NCBI GenBank assembly: GCA_001023535.1
Contig: CP011020.1
Location: 3,237,734-3,301,733 of the forward strand
Reading direction: 5' to 3'
DNA length: 64,000 bases
Source of the DNA: Pseudomonas chlororaphis
GTDB taxonomy: Bacteria > Pseudomonadota > Gammaproteobacteria > Pseudomonadales > Pseudomonadaceae
Below the pieces are notes generated by a model. That model was not told the origin of the DNA. It saw nothing but the letters and a program-made list of their open reading frames with translations, and ran no database searches. A program made the position numbers and the translations under genes. This document shows positions 13,237 through 26,404 of the stretch, in pieces (the first letter of the stretch is position 1; the number at the start of each line of letters is the position of its first letter).

Positions 13237-13268
13237 GTTTGTCCGCGATTTGATAATCCCCCGCCTCT

Positions 13269-13362
13269 CCTGTGGGAGCGGGCTTGCCCGCGAAAGCGGT
13301 GGATCAGCTTTCATGGATGTCAAATGAGAAACCGCATTCGCGAGCAAGCTCGCTCCCACAGG
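13269..13362. repeat. REPIN, family A, copy 3
   Basis: Inverted arms CCTGTGGGAGCGGGCTTGCC and the mirror ending at 13362 (CTCGCTCCCACAGG), with GCGG/CCGC and AGCGG/CCGCA extensions. It sits between the infA and clpA terminators in a convergent spacer. Confidence 0.92.
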
Positions 13363-13389
13363 GGTTAGGGTGCGGTTGCGAAGACAGCA

Positions 13390-13413
13390 AAAAGGCGCCT
13401 TTCGGCGCCTTTT
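13390..13413 (-). terminator. Intrinsic terminator of clpA
   Basis: Symmetric hairpin AAAAGGCGCC TTTC GGCGCCTTTT just beyond the clpA stop; read on the minus strand it ends in a T-run. Confidence 0.85.
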
Positions 13414-13431
13414 GCTTGTTACGGGTTTCGA

Positions 13432-15702
13432 TCAGGCCATTTCGGCCGTGGTTTCGAAGTCGAAGGTCAGTTCGCCGTCCTTGATGTCGATGTGCACCAC
13501 ACCGCCATGCTCGGACAACTCGCCAAACAGGATCTCCTCCGCCAGCGGACGCTTGATCTTGTCCTGGATCAGGCGAGCCATTGGCCGTGCACCCATCGTC
13601 ACATCGTAGCCGCCTTCCGCCAGCCAGCTGCGCGCCGCGTCGGTGACTTCCAGCAACACACGCTTGTCTTCGAGCTGCGCCTGAAGTTCGGTGAGGAACT
13701 TGTCCACCACGCTCTTGATCACCTCATGGCTGAGGCGACCAAACTGGATGATGGTATCCAGGCGGTTGCGGAACTCAGGCGTGAAGCTCTTCTTGATCAC
13801 TTCCATCGCATCGGACGAATGGTCCTGATGGGTGAAACCGATCGAAGCGCGCGCCGCCGTCTCGGCACCGGCGTTGGTGGTCATGATCAGGATCACGTTG
13901 CGGAAATCCGCCTTGCGCCCATTGTTATCGGTCAGCGTACCGTGGTCCATGACCTGCAGGAGCAGGTTGAAGACTTCCGGGTGGGCCTTCTCGATCTCAT
14001 CGAGCAGCAACACGCAATGCGGCTGCTTGGTGATGGCCTCGGTCAGCAAGCCGCCCTGGTCGAACCCGACATAGCCCGGAGGCGCACCGATCAGACGGGA
14101 CACGGTATGGCGCTCCATGTACTCGGACATGTCGAAGCGCACCAGCTCGATGCCCATCGCCTTGGCCAGTTGCCGCGCAGCCTCGGTCTTGCCCACGCCG
14201 GTAGGCCCGGCGAACAGGAACGAACCCACCGGCTTGTCCGGCGACTTGAGTCCGGCGCGGGACAGCTTGATGGCCGTCGACAACGAGTCGATGGCCGCGT
14301 CCTGACCGAACACCGTCAGCTTCAGGTCACGCTCCAGGTTACGCAGCAGTTCCTTGTCGGAACTGGTGACATGCTTGGGCGGAATCCGCGCGATCTTCGC
14401 CACGATGTCCTCGACCTGAGGTACGTCGATGCGCTTGACGCGCTTGTCCACCGGTTGCAGGCGCTGATAGGCACCCGCCTCGTCGATGACGTCGATGGCC
14501 TTGTCCGGCATGTGCCGGTCATTGATGTAGCGCGAGGCCAGTTCGGCCGCCGCGCGCAGGGCTTCATCGCTGTACTCGATGTTGTGGTGCAGCTCGAAAC
14601 GCCCTTTCAGGCCGCGCAGGATACCGATGGTGTCTTCCACCGACGGCTCCGACACGTCGACCTTCTGGAAACGCCGCGCCAGGGCCCGGTCCTTCTCGAA
14701 GATGCCGCGGAATTCCTGGAACGTGGTCGAACCGATGCAGCGGATATCACCCGACGACAGCAGTGGCTTGAGCAGGTTGGACGCGTCCATGACCCCACCT
14801 GACGCGGCGCCGGCACCGATGATGGTGTGGATCTCGTCGATGAACAGGATCGCCTGCGGACGTTTCTTCAACTCGCCGAGCAACGCCTTGAAGCGCTTCT
14901 CGAAATCACCGCGGTACTTGGTGCCGGCCAGCAAGGCACCCAGGTCGAGGGAATACACCACGCTGTTGGCCAGCAGGTCCGGCACCTGGTTGTCGACGAT
15001 GCGCTTGGCCAGGCCTTCGGCGATCGCGGTCTTGCCTACGCCCGCCTCGCCCACCAGCAATGGGTTGTTCTTGCGCCGCCGGGCGAGGATCTGCGCCACG
15101 CGCTCGACTTCGAGCTCTCGGCCCACGAGCGGGTCGATACGCCCCTGGCGCGCCAGTTCGTTCAGGTTGCTGGCATAGGCATCCAGCGGATTGCCCGAAG
15201 AAGAAGACTCACCGCCCTCGTCGTCCTGCATATCCTGCTCACCCTCGGAATGATCGCCATGCCCCGGCACCTTGGAGATGCCATGGGCGATGTAGTTGAC
15301 GACATCGATACGTGCAACGCTCTGTTGCTTGAGCAGGAATACGGCCTGGCTTTCCTGCTCGCTGAAGATCGCAACCAGCACGTTGGCGCCAGTGACTTCA
15401 CGCTTGCCCGAGCTCTGTACATGGAAGACAGCACGCTGCAGGACACGCTGGAAGCCCAGGGTTGGCTGGGTTTCCCGATCCTCGTCATGAACGGGGATCA
15501 AGGGCGTGGTGGAGTCGATGAACTCCTGCAGGTCATGCTTGAGTTTATCGAGGTTCGCGCCGCAGGCACGCAATACGGTGGCGGCAGCCTCGTTATCCAA
15601 TAGGGCCAGCAGCAGGTGCTCGACGGTCATGAACTCATGACGCTTCGAACGAGCCTCCTTGAAGGCAAGATTGAGGGTGACTTCGAGCTCGCGGTTTAAC
15701 AT
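13432..15702 (-). CDS. clpA: ATP-dependent Clp protease ATP-binding subunit ClpA
   Basis: A 756-residue Hsp100 unfoldase that feeds ClpP. The N-domain (1-145) binds ClpS. The first AAA+ ring has Walker A GEAGVGKTAIAEGLAKR and Walker B ILFIDEIHTIIGAG. The second has GPTGVGKTEAARQLAKAMG, the pore loop GAPPGYVGFDQGG and Walker B VLLLDEIEKAHPEV. The ClpP-docking tripeptide is Ile-Gly-Phe (in ASIGFTHQDHSSD) rather than the E. coli Ile-Gly-Leu. An acidic linker (EGEQDMQDDEGGE) follows the N-domain. clpS lies 29 bases upstream on the same strand. Confidence 0.98.
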   Translation of the reverse strand: MLNRELEVTLNLAFKEARSKRHEFMTVEHLLLALLDNEAAATVLRACGANLDKLKHDLQEFIDSTTPLIPVHDEDRETQPTLGFQRVLQRAVFHVQSSGKREVTGANVLVAIFSEQESQAVFLLKQQSVARIDVVNYIAHGISKVPGHGDHSEGEQDMQDDEGGESSSSGNPLDAYASNLNELARQGRIDPLVGRELEVERVAQILARRRKNNPLLVGEAGVGKTAIAEGLAKRIVDNQVPDLLANSVVYSLDLGALLAGTKYRGDFEKRFKALLGELKKRPQAILFIDEIHTIIGAGAASGGVMDASNLLKPLLSSGDIRCIGSTTFQEFRGIFEKDRALARRFQKVDVSEPSVEDTIGILRGLKGRFELHHNIEYSDEALRAAAELASRYINDRHMPDKAIDVIDEAGAYQRLQPVDKRVKRIDVPQVEDIVAKIARIPPKHVTSSDKELLRNLERDLKLTVFGQDAAIDSLSTAIKLSRAGLKSPDKPVGSFLFAGPTGVGKTEAARQLAKAMGIELVRFDMSEYMERHTVSRLIGAPPGYVGFDQGGLLTEAITKQPHCVLLLDEIEKAHPEVFNLLLQVMDHGTLTDNNGRKADFRNVILIMTTNAGAETAARASIGFTHQDHSSDAMEVIKKSFTPEFRNRLDTIIQFGRLSHEVIKSVVDKFLTELQAQLEDKRVLLEVTDAARSWLAEGGYDVTMGARPMARLIQDKIKRPLAEEILFGELSEHGGVVHIDIKDGELTFDFETTAEMA

Positions 15703-15731
15703 AGCTTCACCTCATACCCAAGTGGTCGGCG

Positions 15732-16094
15732 TTAACCGTCCTTCTCGATTTCACAGAGTAGCGGATGCTGGCTTTCCCGGGCGTACTGGTTGACCTGCAT
15801 GGCCTTTGTCTCGGCGATGTCGCGGGTAAACACTCCACATACTGCCCGTCCCTCTGTATGAACGGCCAGCATGACCTTGGTCGCCAGCTCGCGATTCAGG
15901 TTAAAAAACACCTCGAGCACTTCGACGACGAAATCCATCGGTGTGTAGTCATCGTTGAACAAAACCACCTTGTACATCGGTGGCGCCTGTAATGCAGGCT
16001 TTGCCTCCTGAACAGCAATGCCTGCGGAATCGTCGTCGTGTAGATCCGGGCGATCCTGATTGAATGTTAGTCGAATCTGGCTGACTGCATGCAT
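15732..16094 (-). CDS. clpS: ATP-dependent Clp protease adaptor ClpS
   Basis: A 120-residue adaptor that recognises Leu, Phe, Trp and Tyr at protein N-termini and hands them to ClpA. It shows a flexible N-terminal 35 residues, then the core [20 protein letters not shown] (the Asn-Asp-Asp of the substrate pocket) and the helix with [19 protein letters not shown]. The ATG at 16094 gives a slightly longer tail than E. coli ClpS (106 residues). It heads the clpS-clpA transcript and diverges from cspD; this order is conserved with E. coli. Confidence 0.97.
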   Translation of the reverse strand: MHAVSQIRLTFNQDRPDLHDDDSAGIAVQEAKPALQAPPMYKVVLFNDDYTPMDFVVEVLEVFFNLNRELATKVMLAVHTEGRAVCGVFTRDIAETKAMQVNQYARESQHPLLCEIEKDG

Positions 16095-16174
16095 GGAAAG
16101 AAAGGTTCGTTTAGTTGGCGAATACAGTGATGGGGGCGCTTTCGGGCGATTTCAACCACGACCACCCGGCCACC

Positions 16175-16202
16175 TTGACTATCGGCAAAACGGTGTTACA
16201 AC
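16175..16202 (+). promoter_or_regulatory. Candidate cspD promoter
   Basis: TTGACT (16175-16180), a 16-base spacer and TTACAA (16197-16202). It would give a leader of about 110 bases that includes the hairpin pair before the ribosome-binding site. Confidence 0.35.
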
Positions 16203-16272
16203 CAATAGAGCCCATCGTGGGTTAAAAAGGTCCGTGGCTTCTACCCTGTTTTCAAGATTAGCCTGCGGATGG

Positions 16273-16312
16273 ACTGGATGATACTCCAGTGATGGAGTGC
16301 GTTGCAGAGGGA
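16273..16312 (+). promoter_or_regulatory. Two mutually exclusive hairpins before the cspD ribosome-binding site
   Basis: Hairpin 1: ACTGGA (16273-16278), loop TGATAC, TCCAGT (16285-16290). Hairpin 2: ACTCCA (16283-16288), GNRA-type loop GTGA, TGGAGT (16293-16298). They share bases 16285-16288, so only one can form at a time. The Shine-Dalgarno AGAGGGA follows at 16306-16312. A temperature- or Csp-responsive leader is possible but unproven. Confidence 0.45.
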
Positions 16313-16320
16313 TATGGTTT

Positions 16321-16587
16321 ATGTCGGCTGTCAAGATGAGTGGCAAGGTGAAATGGTTCAACAATGCCAAGGGCTACGGATTCATTATCGCAGCCGGCCG
16401 GGATGAGGACCTTTTCGCCCATTACTCGGCAATCAGCATGGAAGGCTATAAGACCCTGAAGGCTGGACAACCTGTGACGTTCGAAGTCATCCAGGGACCC
16501 AAGGGCCTGCACGCGGTCAACATCAAGGTGGACTGCGTCGAAGACACCGCCGCCCCCGCACCCGCCAGGGTCGTCGAGACGCTTTGA
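16321..16587 (+). CDS. cspD: Cold-shock-domain protein CspD
   Basis: An 88-residue single-stranded nucleic-acid-binding OB-fold protein. RNP1 (KGYGFI in [13 protein letters not shown]) and RNP2 (DLFAHYSAI) are intact. As in other CspD proteins, the RNP2-like site reads LFAHY and a C-terminal extension of about 20 residues follows the core; E. coli CspD blocks replication in stationary phase. The start at 16321 has AGAGGGA 8 bases upstream; a second ATG lies five codons on, at MSGKVKW. It diverges from clpS, as in E. coli. Confidence 0.93.
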   Translation: MSAVKMSGKVKWFNNAKGYGFIIAAGRDEDLFAHYSAISMEGYKTLKAGQPVTFEVIQGPKGLHAVNIKVDCVEDTAAPAPARVVETL

Positions 16588-16612
16588 CCGGCAACTACCC
16601 CGGACGAACGAA

Positions 16613-16649
16613 AAATGCCCGGCTCGATCGACTCGAGCCGGGCATTCGC
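16613..16649. terminator. Bidirectional terminator between cspD and icd
   Basis: A 14-bp stem AATGCCCGGCTCGA / TCGAGCCGGGCATT with a short loop, flanked by an A-run on the left and T-containing bases on the right, between convergent genes. Confidence 0.8.
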
Positions 16650-16666
16650 GTTGGGCGCCGATCCGT

Positions 16667-17923
16667 TTACATGTGCGAGATCAGGGCATCGCCGAAGCCC
16701 GAAGACGACACCAGCTTGGCACCGTCCATCAGGCGTTCGAAGTCATAGGTCACGGTCTTGGCCGAAATCGCGCCGTTGGTGCCCTTGATGATCAGGTCGG
16801 CCGCCTCGGTCCACCCCATGTGACGCAGCATCATTTCAGCCGACAGGATCAGCGACCCCGGGTTGACCTGGTCCTTGCCCGCATACTTGGGCGCAGTACC
16901 GTGGGTGGCTTCGAACATCGCCACGGTGTCGGACAGGTTGGCACCTGGCGCGATACCGATCCCGCCCACTTCCGCCGCCAGGGCATCGGAGAGGTAGTCA
17001 CCGTTGAGGTTCAACGTCGCAATCACATCGTACTCGGCCGGACGCAGCAGGATCTGCTGGAGCATCGCATCGGCGATGGCATCCTTGACGATCACGTTCT
17101 TGCCGGTCTTCGGGTTCTTGAACTGCATCCATGGGCCGCCGTCGAGCAGCGTCGCGCCAAACTCCTCGGCCGCCACTTCGTAGGCCCATTCCTTGAAGGC
17201 ACCTTCGGTGAACTTCATGATGTTGCCTTTGTGCACGATGGTCAGCGAATCCCGGTCATTGTCGACGACATATTGCAAGGCCTTGCGCGCCAGGCGCTGG
17301 GTGCCTTGCTTGGACACCGGCTTGACGCCAATGCCGCAGTTTTCGTCGAAGCGGATCTTGGTCACGCCCATTTCTTCTTTCAGGAACTTGATGACCTTGG
17401 TGGCTTCGGCCGAGCCGGCCTTCCACTCGATGCCCGCGTAGATGTCTTCGGAGTTCTCGCGAAAGATCGTCATGTCCACGTCACCCGGCTTCTTGACCGG
17501 GCTCGGCACGCCTTCGAACCAGCGCACCGGGCGCAGGCACACATACAGGTCGAGTTGCTGGCGCAGCGCCACGTTGAGCGAACGGATGCCGCCACCGACC
17601 GGCGTGGTCAGCGGGCCCTTGATGGACACCACGTAATCCTTGACCGCATCCAGGGTTTCCTGGGGCAGCCAGGTGTCCTGGTCGTAGACCTGGGTGGCCT
17701 TCTCACCGGCATAGACCTCCATCCAGGAAATCTTGCGCTTGCCGCCGTAGGCCTTCTGCACCGCAGCGTCCACAACCTTGATCATGACCGGACTGATATC
17801 GACGCCAATGCCGTCGCCTTCGATGAAGGGGATGATCGGGTTGTCGGGAACATTAAGAGAATGGTCTGCATTGACGGTAATTTTGTCACCGACGGCTGGA
17901 ACCTGAATCTTTTGATACCCCAT
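16667..17923 (-). CDS. icd: NADP-dependent isocitrate dehydrogenase, dimeric type
   Basis: A 418-residue TCA enzyme that makes 2-oxoglutarate, CO2 and NADPH. The substrate and phosphorylation site is [14 protein letters not shown]; the serine in RENSED is the residue that AceK phosphorylates in E. coli. NADP specificity region: [20 protein letters not shown]. The start [15 protein letters not shown] at 17923 is the family start; an in-frame extension to 17992 has no support. It diverges from the unrelated monomeric idh. No aceK was seen in the window. Confidence 0.97.
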   Translation of the reverse strand: MGYQKIQVPAVGDKITVNADHSLNVPDNPIIPFIEGDGIGVDISPVMIKVVDAAVQKAYGGKRKISWMEVYAGEKATQVYDQDTWLPQETLDAVKDYVVSIKGPLTTPVGGGIRSLNVALRQQLDLYVCLRPVRWFEGVPSPVKKPGDVDMTIFRENSEDIYAGIEWKAGSAEATKVIKFLKEEMGVTKIRFDENCGIGVKPVSKQGTQRLARKALQYVVDNDRDSLTIVHKGNIMKFTEGAFKEWAYEVAAEEFGATLLDGGPWMQFKNPKTGKNVIVKDAIADAMLQQILLRPAEYDVIATLNLNGDYLSDALAAEVGGIGIAPGANLSDTVAMFEATHGTAPKYAGKDQVNPGSLILSAEMMLRHMGWTEAADLIIKGTNGAISAKTVTYDFERLMDGAKLVSSSGFGDALISHM

Positions 17924-20645
<2,722 letters not shown>

Positions 20646-20665
20646 GGTCCTCAGGAAGCACCACG

Positions 20666-20697
20666 AACCCCGGCCTTGTGCCGGGGTTTGTGTTTTC
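20666..20697 (+). terminator. Intrinsic terminator of idh
   Basis: Stem AACCCCGGC / GCCGGGGTT with a 5-base loop (CTTGT), followed by TGTGTTTTC. Confidence 0.8.
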
Positions 20698-20715
20698 AGC
20701 CTTGCCACATCACCT

Positions 20716-20805
20716 TGTGGGAGCGGGCTTGCTCGCGAAGGCGGTGGGTCAGCGAACGAATAGGCCGACTGACCCACCGCTTTCGCGAGCAAGCCCGCTC
20801 CCACA
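20716..20805. repeat. REPIN, family A, copy 4
   Basis: The most extended copy: TGTGGGAGCGGGCTTGCTCG with GCGAA, G(G/C)GGTGGGTCAG continuing, and the mirror ending at 20805, so each arm is about 38 bases. It sits between idh and nudJ, both rightward. Confidence 0.92.
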
Positions 20806-20841
20806 TTAATCGCATTCAGACATTGAGATCGAGGACGCCAC

Positions 20842-21288
20842 ATGAATTGGACCCCCCACATCACCGTCGCCACCATCGTCGAGGACAACGGCCGCTTCCT
20901 GATGGTGGAGGAATCCAAGGGCGGGCGCGCGGTGCTCAACCAGCCTGCCGGGCACCTGGACCCGGATGAGACGCTGATCGAGGCCGCCGTGCGCGAAACC
21001 CTGGAAGAAACCGGCTGGGACGTCGAGCCCACCAGCGTGGTGGGCATCTACCTGTACACCGCCCCCAGCAATGGCGTGACCTACCAGCGGGTCTGCTTCG
21101 CCGCCAAGGCGCTCAGGCACCACCCCGAGGCACCGCTGGACGACGGCATTCTCGGCGCCCGATGGCTGACCCGCGACGAACTGCTCGAACAGCGCGAACG
21201 CTGGCGCAGCGAGCTGATCATCCGCTGCATCGACGATTATCTGGCCGGTCATCGCCACAGTCTGACGCTGATCCGTCCTTCTCTTTAG
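20842..21288 (+). CDS. nudJ: NUDIX hydrolase, NudJ type
   Basis: A 148-residue pyrophosphohydrolase. The Nudix box GX5EX7REUXEEXGU is complete (GHLDPDE, then the REtLEEtGW run at about residues 36-58). E. coli NudJ (YmfB) hydrolyses thiamine pyrophosphate precursors and nucleoside triphosphates, and it also lies upstream of mnmA and hflD, so the symbol rests on synteny as well as sequence. The ATG has GAGGA 8 bases upstream. Confidence 0.9.
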   Translation: MNWTPHITVATIVEDNGRFLMVEESKGGRAVLNQPAGHLDPDETLIEAAVRETLEETGWDVEPTSVVGIYLYTAPSNGVTYQRVCFAAKALRHHPEAPLDDGILGARWLTRDELLEQRERWRSELIIRCIDDYLAGHRHSLTLIRPSL

Positions 21289-21347
21289 CCTTGAGCGCCC
21301 GGGCCTGATAGAATCGCGTCCTTTTTCAAGACACTCATTGAACTGCT

Positions 21348-22472
21348 ATGCGCGATCCAGCCCCTTCTGACACACAAAAGAAGCGCGTCATTGTCGGCAT
21401 GTCCGGCGGCGTGGACTCTTCCGTTTCCGCCCTTCTGCTGATCGAGCAGGGTTATGAGGTGGAAGGCCTGTTCATGAAGAACTGGGAAGAAGACGACGGA
21501 ACCGAATACTGCACCGCCATGGACGACCTCGCGGACGCCCAGGCCGTGTGCGACAAGATCGGCATCAAGCTGCACACCGCCAACTTTGCCGCCGAGTACT
21601 GGGACAACGTGTTCGAGCACTTCCTGGCCGAGTACAAGGCCGGTCGCACGCCGAACCCGGACATCCTCTGCAACCGCGAGATCAAGTTCAAGGCGTTCCT
21701 CGACTACGCGATGATGCTCGGCGCCGACCTGATCGCCACCGGTCACTACGTGCGCCGTCGCGACATCGACGGTCGCACCGAGCTGCTCAAGGGCCTGGAC
21801 CCGAACAAGGACCAGAGCTACTTCCTGCATGCGGTCGGCGGCGAACAGATCGCCAAGACGCTGTTCCCGGTGGGCGAACTGGAAAAGCCCGAAGTACGGG
21901 CCATCGCCGAGAAACACGCCCTCGCCACCGCGAAGAAGAAGGACTCCACCGGGATCTGCTTCATCGGCGAGCGCCGCTTCAGCGACTTCCTCAAGCAATA
22001 CCTGCCGGCCCAGCCAGGCGAGATCAAGACAACCGAAGGCGAAGTCATCGGCCGCCACCATGGCCTGATGTACCACACCATCGGCCAGCGCCAGGGCCTG
22101 GGCATCGGCGGCCTGAAAGACGCCGGCGAAGAGCCGTGGTACGTACTGATCAAGGACCTGGAACACAACGAGCTGATCGTCGGCCAGGGCAATGACCATC
22201 CGTGGCTGTTTTCCCGCGCCCTGCTCGCCTCCGACATCTATTGGGTCAACCCGATCGACCTCAGCGAGCCACGCCGCCTGACGGCCAAGGTCCGCTACCG
22301 GCAGGGCGACCAGCCTTGCACCCTGGAAAAGACCGCCACCGGCTACCGAGCCACGTTCGACGATCCGCAACGGGCGGTCACGCCTGGCCAGTCCGTGGTG
22401 TTCTACGATGGCGAAATCTGCCTGGGCGGCGGCGTCATCGAAGTGGCCGAGCCCTGGAGCAGCAAGGCATGA
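21348..22472 (+). CDS. mnmA: tRNA-specific 2-thiouridylase MnmA
   Basis: A 374-residue enzyme that adenylates and then thiolates U34 of tRNA-Lys, -Glu and -Gln using sulfur from TusE. PP-loop [15 protein letters not shown]; first catalytic Cys in [12 protein letters not shown], second in [12 protein letters not shown]; the C-terminal tRNA-binding barrel includes [16 protein letters not shown]. The stop overlaps the hflD start (ATGA). Its sulfur donor tusE is at the left edge of the window. Confidence 0.98.
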   Translation: MRDPAPSDTQKKRVIVGMSGGVDSSVSALLLIEQGYEVEGLFMKNWEEDDGTEYCTAMDDLADAQAVCDKIGIKLHTANFAAEYWDNVFEHFLAEYKAGRTPNPDILCNREIKFKAFLDYAMMLGADLIATGHYVRRRDIDGRTELLKGLDPNKDQSYFLHAVGGEQIAKTLFPVGELEKPEVRAIAEKHALATAKKKDSTGICFIGERRFSDFLKQYLPAQPGEIKTTEGEVIGRHHGLMYHTIGQRQGLGIGGLKDAGEEPWYVLIKDLEHNELIVGQGNDHPWLFSRALLASDIYWVNPIDLSEPRRLTAKVRYRQGDQPCTLEKTATGYRATFDDPQRAVTPGQSVVFYDGEICLGGGVIEVAEPWSSKA

Positions 22473-23092
22473 CCCCGATCCAGGAACAACTGACGGCGTT
22501 GGGCGGCGTGTTTCTCGCCGCCGTGCTGGTGGACCGGATCGCCAAGACCGGCCAGGCCTCCGAAGCGGGCCTGAGCTGCATGCTCGGCAGCCTGCTGGTT
22601 CGCGACCCCAAGGACACCCTGGAAGTCTACGGTGGCGACGACCTCAACCTGCGCGAAGGCTACCGCGCACTGGTCGGCGCCCTGGAGCGCGACCCCAGCG
22701 CCTTGCAGCGCGAACCGCTGCGCTACGCCCTGTCTATGCTGGGGCTAGAGCGCCAGCTGGCCAAGCGCGACGACATGCTGGAGACCATCGGCAAGCGTCT
22801 GCCGCAGATTCAATCCCAGGTCGAACACTTCGGCCCGTCCCACGAGAATGTCGTGGCCGCCTGTGGCGCCCTGTACCAAGATACCCTGAGCACCCTGCGC
22901 CAACGCATCCAGGTGCACGGCGACATGCGCAACCTGCAGCAACCGAGCAACGCCTCGAAGATCCGCGCCCTGCTGCTCGCCGGGATCCGCTCGGCGCGGT
23001 TGTGGCGGCAACTGGGCGGCCATCGCTGGCAACTGGTGATCAGCCGGCGCAAGTTGCTGAAAGAGCTTTACCCATTGATGCGCAACGAATAA
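22469..23092 (+). CDS. hflD: High frequency lysogenization protein HflD homologue
   Basis: A 207-residue, largely helical, peripheral membrane protein. In E. coli it binds phage lambda CII and affects lysogeny; its own cellular role is unclear. Family features: the N-terminal [20 protein letters not shown], then [13 protein letters not shown] and a C-terminal [20 protein letters not shown]. Coupled to mnmA by a 4-base overlap, a neighbourhood that persists across gamma-proteobacteria and hints at a role tied to tRNA modification. Confidence 0.93.
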   Translation: MTPIQEQLTALGGVFLAAVLVDRIAKTGQASEAGLSCMLGSLLVRDPKDTLEVYGGDDLNLREGYRALVGALERDPSALQREPLRYALSMLGLERQLAKRDDMLETIGKRLPQIQSQVEHFGPSHENVVAACGALYQDTLSTLRQRIQVHGDMRNLQQPSNASKIRALLLAGIRSARLWRQLGGHRWQLVISRRKLLKELYPLMRNE

Positions 23093-23113
23093 GTCGCTTC
23101 AACCGGTTTTTTT

Positions 23114-23245
23114 TGTGGCGAGGGGATTCATCCCCGTTGGGCTGCGAAGCGGCCCCAAACCAGGTAACTCGGTGCGCCAAGAAGATTGAGTTCGCTGCTT
23201 TTAGGGCTGCTGCGCAGCCCAGCGGGGATGAATCCCCTCGCCACA
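23114..23245. repeat. Family-B repeat (paired palindrome), copy 1
   Basis: Arms starting TGTGGCGAGGGGATTCATCC at 23114 and mirrored up to 23245; the pairing continues through CCCCGTTGGGCTGCG/GCGCAGCCCAGCGGGG. The interior (about 50 bases) is unpaired. It lies between hflD and purB. Confidence 0.88.
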
Positions 23246-23277
23246 GGTAATAAACAGTTTTATTTCGTTACGCGTAA

Positions 23278-24735
<1,458 letters not shown>

Positions 24736-24755
24736 CGCACCGCTGCACCCTTGAG

Positions 24756-24781
24756 ACGCCCGGCCGCGCCGGGCGTTTTTA
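24756..24781 (+). terminator. Intrinsic terminator of purB
   Basis: Stem ACGCCCGGC / GCCGGGCGT with a 3-base loop (CGC), followed by TTTTTA. Confidence 0.92.
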
Positions 24782-24819
24782 TTCGCGTATGAAAAGTATA
24801 TTTTTTCAATAGGTTACAC

Positions 24820-25986
24820 ATGAATCCTGATATTCCTCTGCAACTCTTGGGCGGCATCACGGCACGGGAGTTCTTGCGCGACTACTGGCAGAAAAAGCCC
24901 CTGCTGATCCGCCAGGCCATTGCTGACTTCGAAAGCCCGATCGATGCCGACGAACTGGCCGGCCTGGCCCTGGAAGAAGAAGTCGAATCGCGCCTGGTGC
25001 TCGAGCACGGCGAGCGCCCCTGGGAACTGCGTCGCGGCCCGTTCGCCGAAGACGAATTCAGCCAACTGCCGGCGCGAGACTGGACCCTGCTGGTGCAAGC
25101 CGTCGACCAGTTCGTCCCGGAAGTCAGCGAACTGCTGGAGCACTTCCGCTTCCTGCCGAGCTGGCGCATCGATGACGTGATGATCAGCTTCGCTGCCCCA
25201 GGTGGCAGCGTCGGCCCGCATTTCGACAACTACGACGTATTCCTGCTGCAAGGCCATGGCAAGCGCAACTGGAAGATCGGCCAGATGTGCGACTCCGACA
25301 GCCCGCTGCTGCCCCACGCCGACTTGCGCATCCTCGCCGACTTCGAGGCCACCGACGAATGGGTCCTGGAACCCGGCGACATGCTCTACCTGCCGCCGCG
25401 CCTGGCCCATTGCGGGGTGGCCGTGGATGACTGCATGACTTACTCCGTGGGCTTTCGCGCACCGAGCGCGGCCGAAGTGCTGACCCACTTCACCGACTTC
25501 CTCAGCCAGTTCCTGCCGGACGAAGAACGCTACACCGACGCCGACGCGCGCCCGGTAAGCGATCCACACCAGATCCAGCACGATGCTCTCGACCGCCTCA
25601 AGGGCCTGCTGGCCGAACACATGAGCGACGAACGCCTGCTGCTGACCTGGTTCGGCCAGTTCATGACCGAGCCACGCTACCCGGAACTGGTGGTTGGCCC
25701 GGAACTGGAAGAAGACGACCTTTTGGCCGGCCTGGAACAAGGCGCGGTGATCATCCGCAATCCGAGCGCGCGCCTGGCCTGGTCGGAAGTCGACGACGAC
25801 CTGCTGCTGTTCGCCAGCGGCCAGAGCCGCTACCTGCCGGGCAAGCTGCGCGATCTGCTGAAGATGATCTGCGCCGCCGACGCCCTGCACATCGAGAACC
25901 TCGGCCCCTGGCTGGCCGATGAAGACGGCCGCGGCCTGATCTGCGAGCTGGTCAAACAAGGCAGCCTGGGGTTCGCCGATGAATAA
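24820..25986 (+). CDS. roxA: 50S ribosomal protein uL16 3-hydroxylase (JmjC/cupin oxygenase RoxA)
   Basis: A 388-residue Fe(II)/2-oxoglutarate dioxygenase (E. coli YcfD) that hydroxylates an arginine of ribosomal protein uL16. The JmjC core carries the His-x-Asp of SVGPHFDNYDVFLLQGHG, the lysine of KRNWKIGQ for 2-oxoglutarate, and the distal His in RLAHCGVAVDDCMTYSVG. The C-terminal winged-helix dimer part follows, from about residue 260. It overlaps the next gene by 8 bases. It lies downstream of purB; E. coli ycfD is in the same general region. Confidence 0.95.
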   Translation: MNPDIPLQLLGGITAREFLRDYWQKKPLLIRQAIADFESPIDADELAGLALEEEVESRLVLEHGERPWELRRGPFAEDEFSQLPARDWTLLVQAVDQFVPEVSELLEHFRFLPSWRIDDVMISFAAPGGSVGPHFDNYDVFLLQGHGKRNWKIGQMCDSDSPLLPHADLRILADFEATDEWVLEPGDMLYLPPRLAHCGVAVDDCMTYSVGFRAPSAAEVLTHFTDFLSQFLPDEERYTDADARPVSDPHQIQHDALDRLKGLLAEHMSDERLLLTWFGQFMTEPRYPELVVGPELEEDDLLAGLEQGAVIIRNPSARLAWSEVDDDLLLFASGQSRYLPGKLRDLLKMICAADALHIENLGPWLADEDGRGLICELVKQGSLGFADE

Positions 25987-26404
25987 AATTCACGTTCGTG
26001 TCGCAGACTGGCAAAAGGATAACGCCGAGATCCGGCGCATTCGTGAAGCGGTGTTCATTGCCGAGCAATCCGTCCCACCCGAGCTGGAATGGGATGCCGA
26101 CGACCAGGGCGCCGTGCACTTCCTCGCCTTCGAAGGCGATTTCCCCATCGGCACCGCGCGCCTGCTGACCGACGGCCATGTCGGGCGCGTCTCGGTGCTC
26201 AAGGACTGGCGCGGCCTGAAGGTCGGCGACGCCCTGATGCACGCGGTGATCGCGGAGGCCGAGAAGCGCGGCCTCAAGCAACAGAAACTCAGCGCCCAGG
26301 TGCACGCCACGCCGTTCTATGAGCGACTGGGCTTCGCCGTGGTCAGCGAGGAGTTCCTGGAAGCCGGGATTCCTCATGTGGATATGGTGCGCGGTAGCGC
26401 CTGA
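25979..26404 (+). CDS. GNAT-family N-acetyltransferase
   Basis: A 141-residue acetyltransferase of the ElaA/YjcF class. The acetyl-CoA loop is VSVLKDWRGLKVGDALM (Arg-Gly-x-Lys-Val-Gly), followed by HAVIAEAEKRGLKQQKL and the C-terminal HATPFYERLGFAVVSEEF. Substrate unknown. The 8-base overlap with roxA argues for coupled expression; because RoxA modifies a ribosomal protein, another translation-related target is conceivable but only a guess. A strong terminator follows. Confidence 0.88.
   Translation: MNKIHVRVADWQKDNAEIRRIREAVFIAEQSVPPELEWDADDQGAVHFLAFEGDFPIGTARLLTDGHVGRVSVLKDWRGLKVGDALMHAVIAEAEKRGLKQQKLSAQVHATPFYERLGFAVVSEEFLEAGIPHVDMVRGSA

Noticed and set aside
13197..13431. tRNA gene between infA and clpA, as serW in E. 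coli
   Set aside because: The spacer holds two terminators and a REPIN; no cloverleaf or T-arm motif was seen.
20716..20805. REPIN clusters as a CRISPR array
   Set aside because: Each site has a single inverted pair, not direct repeats with regular spacers, and no cas gene is present.
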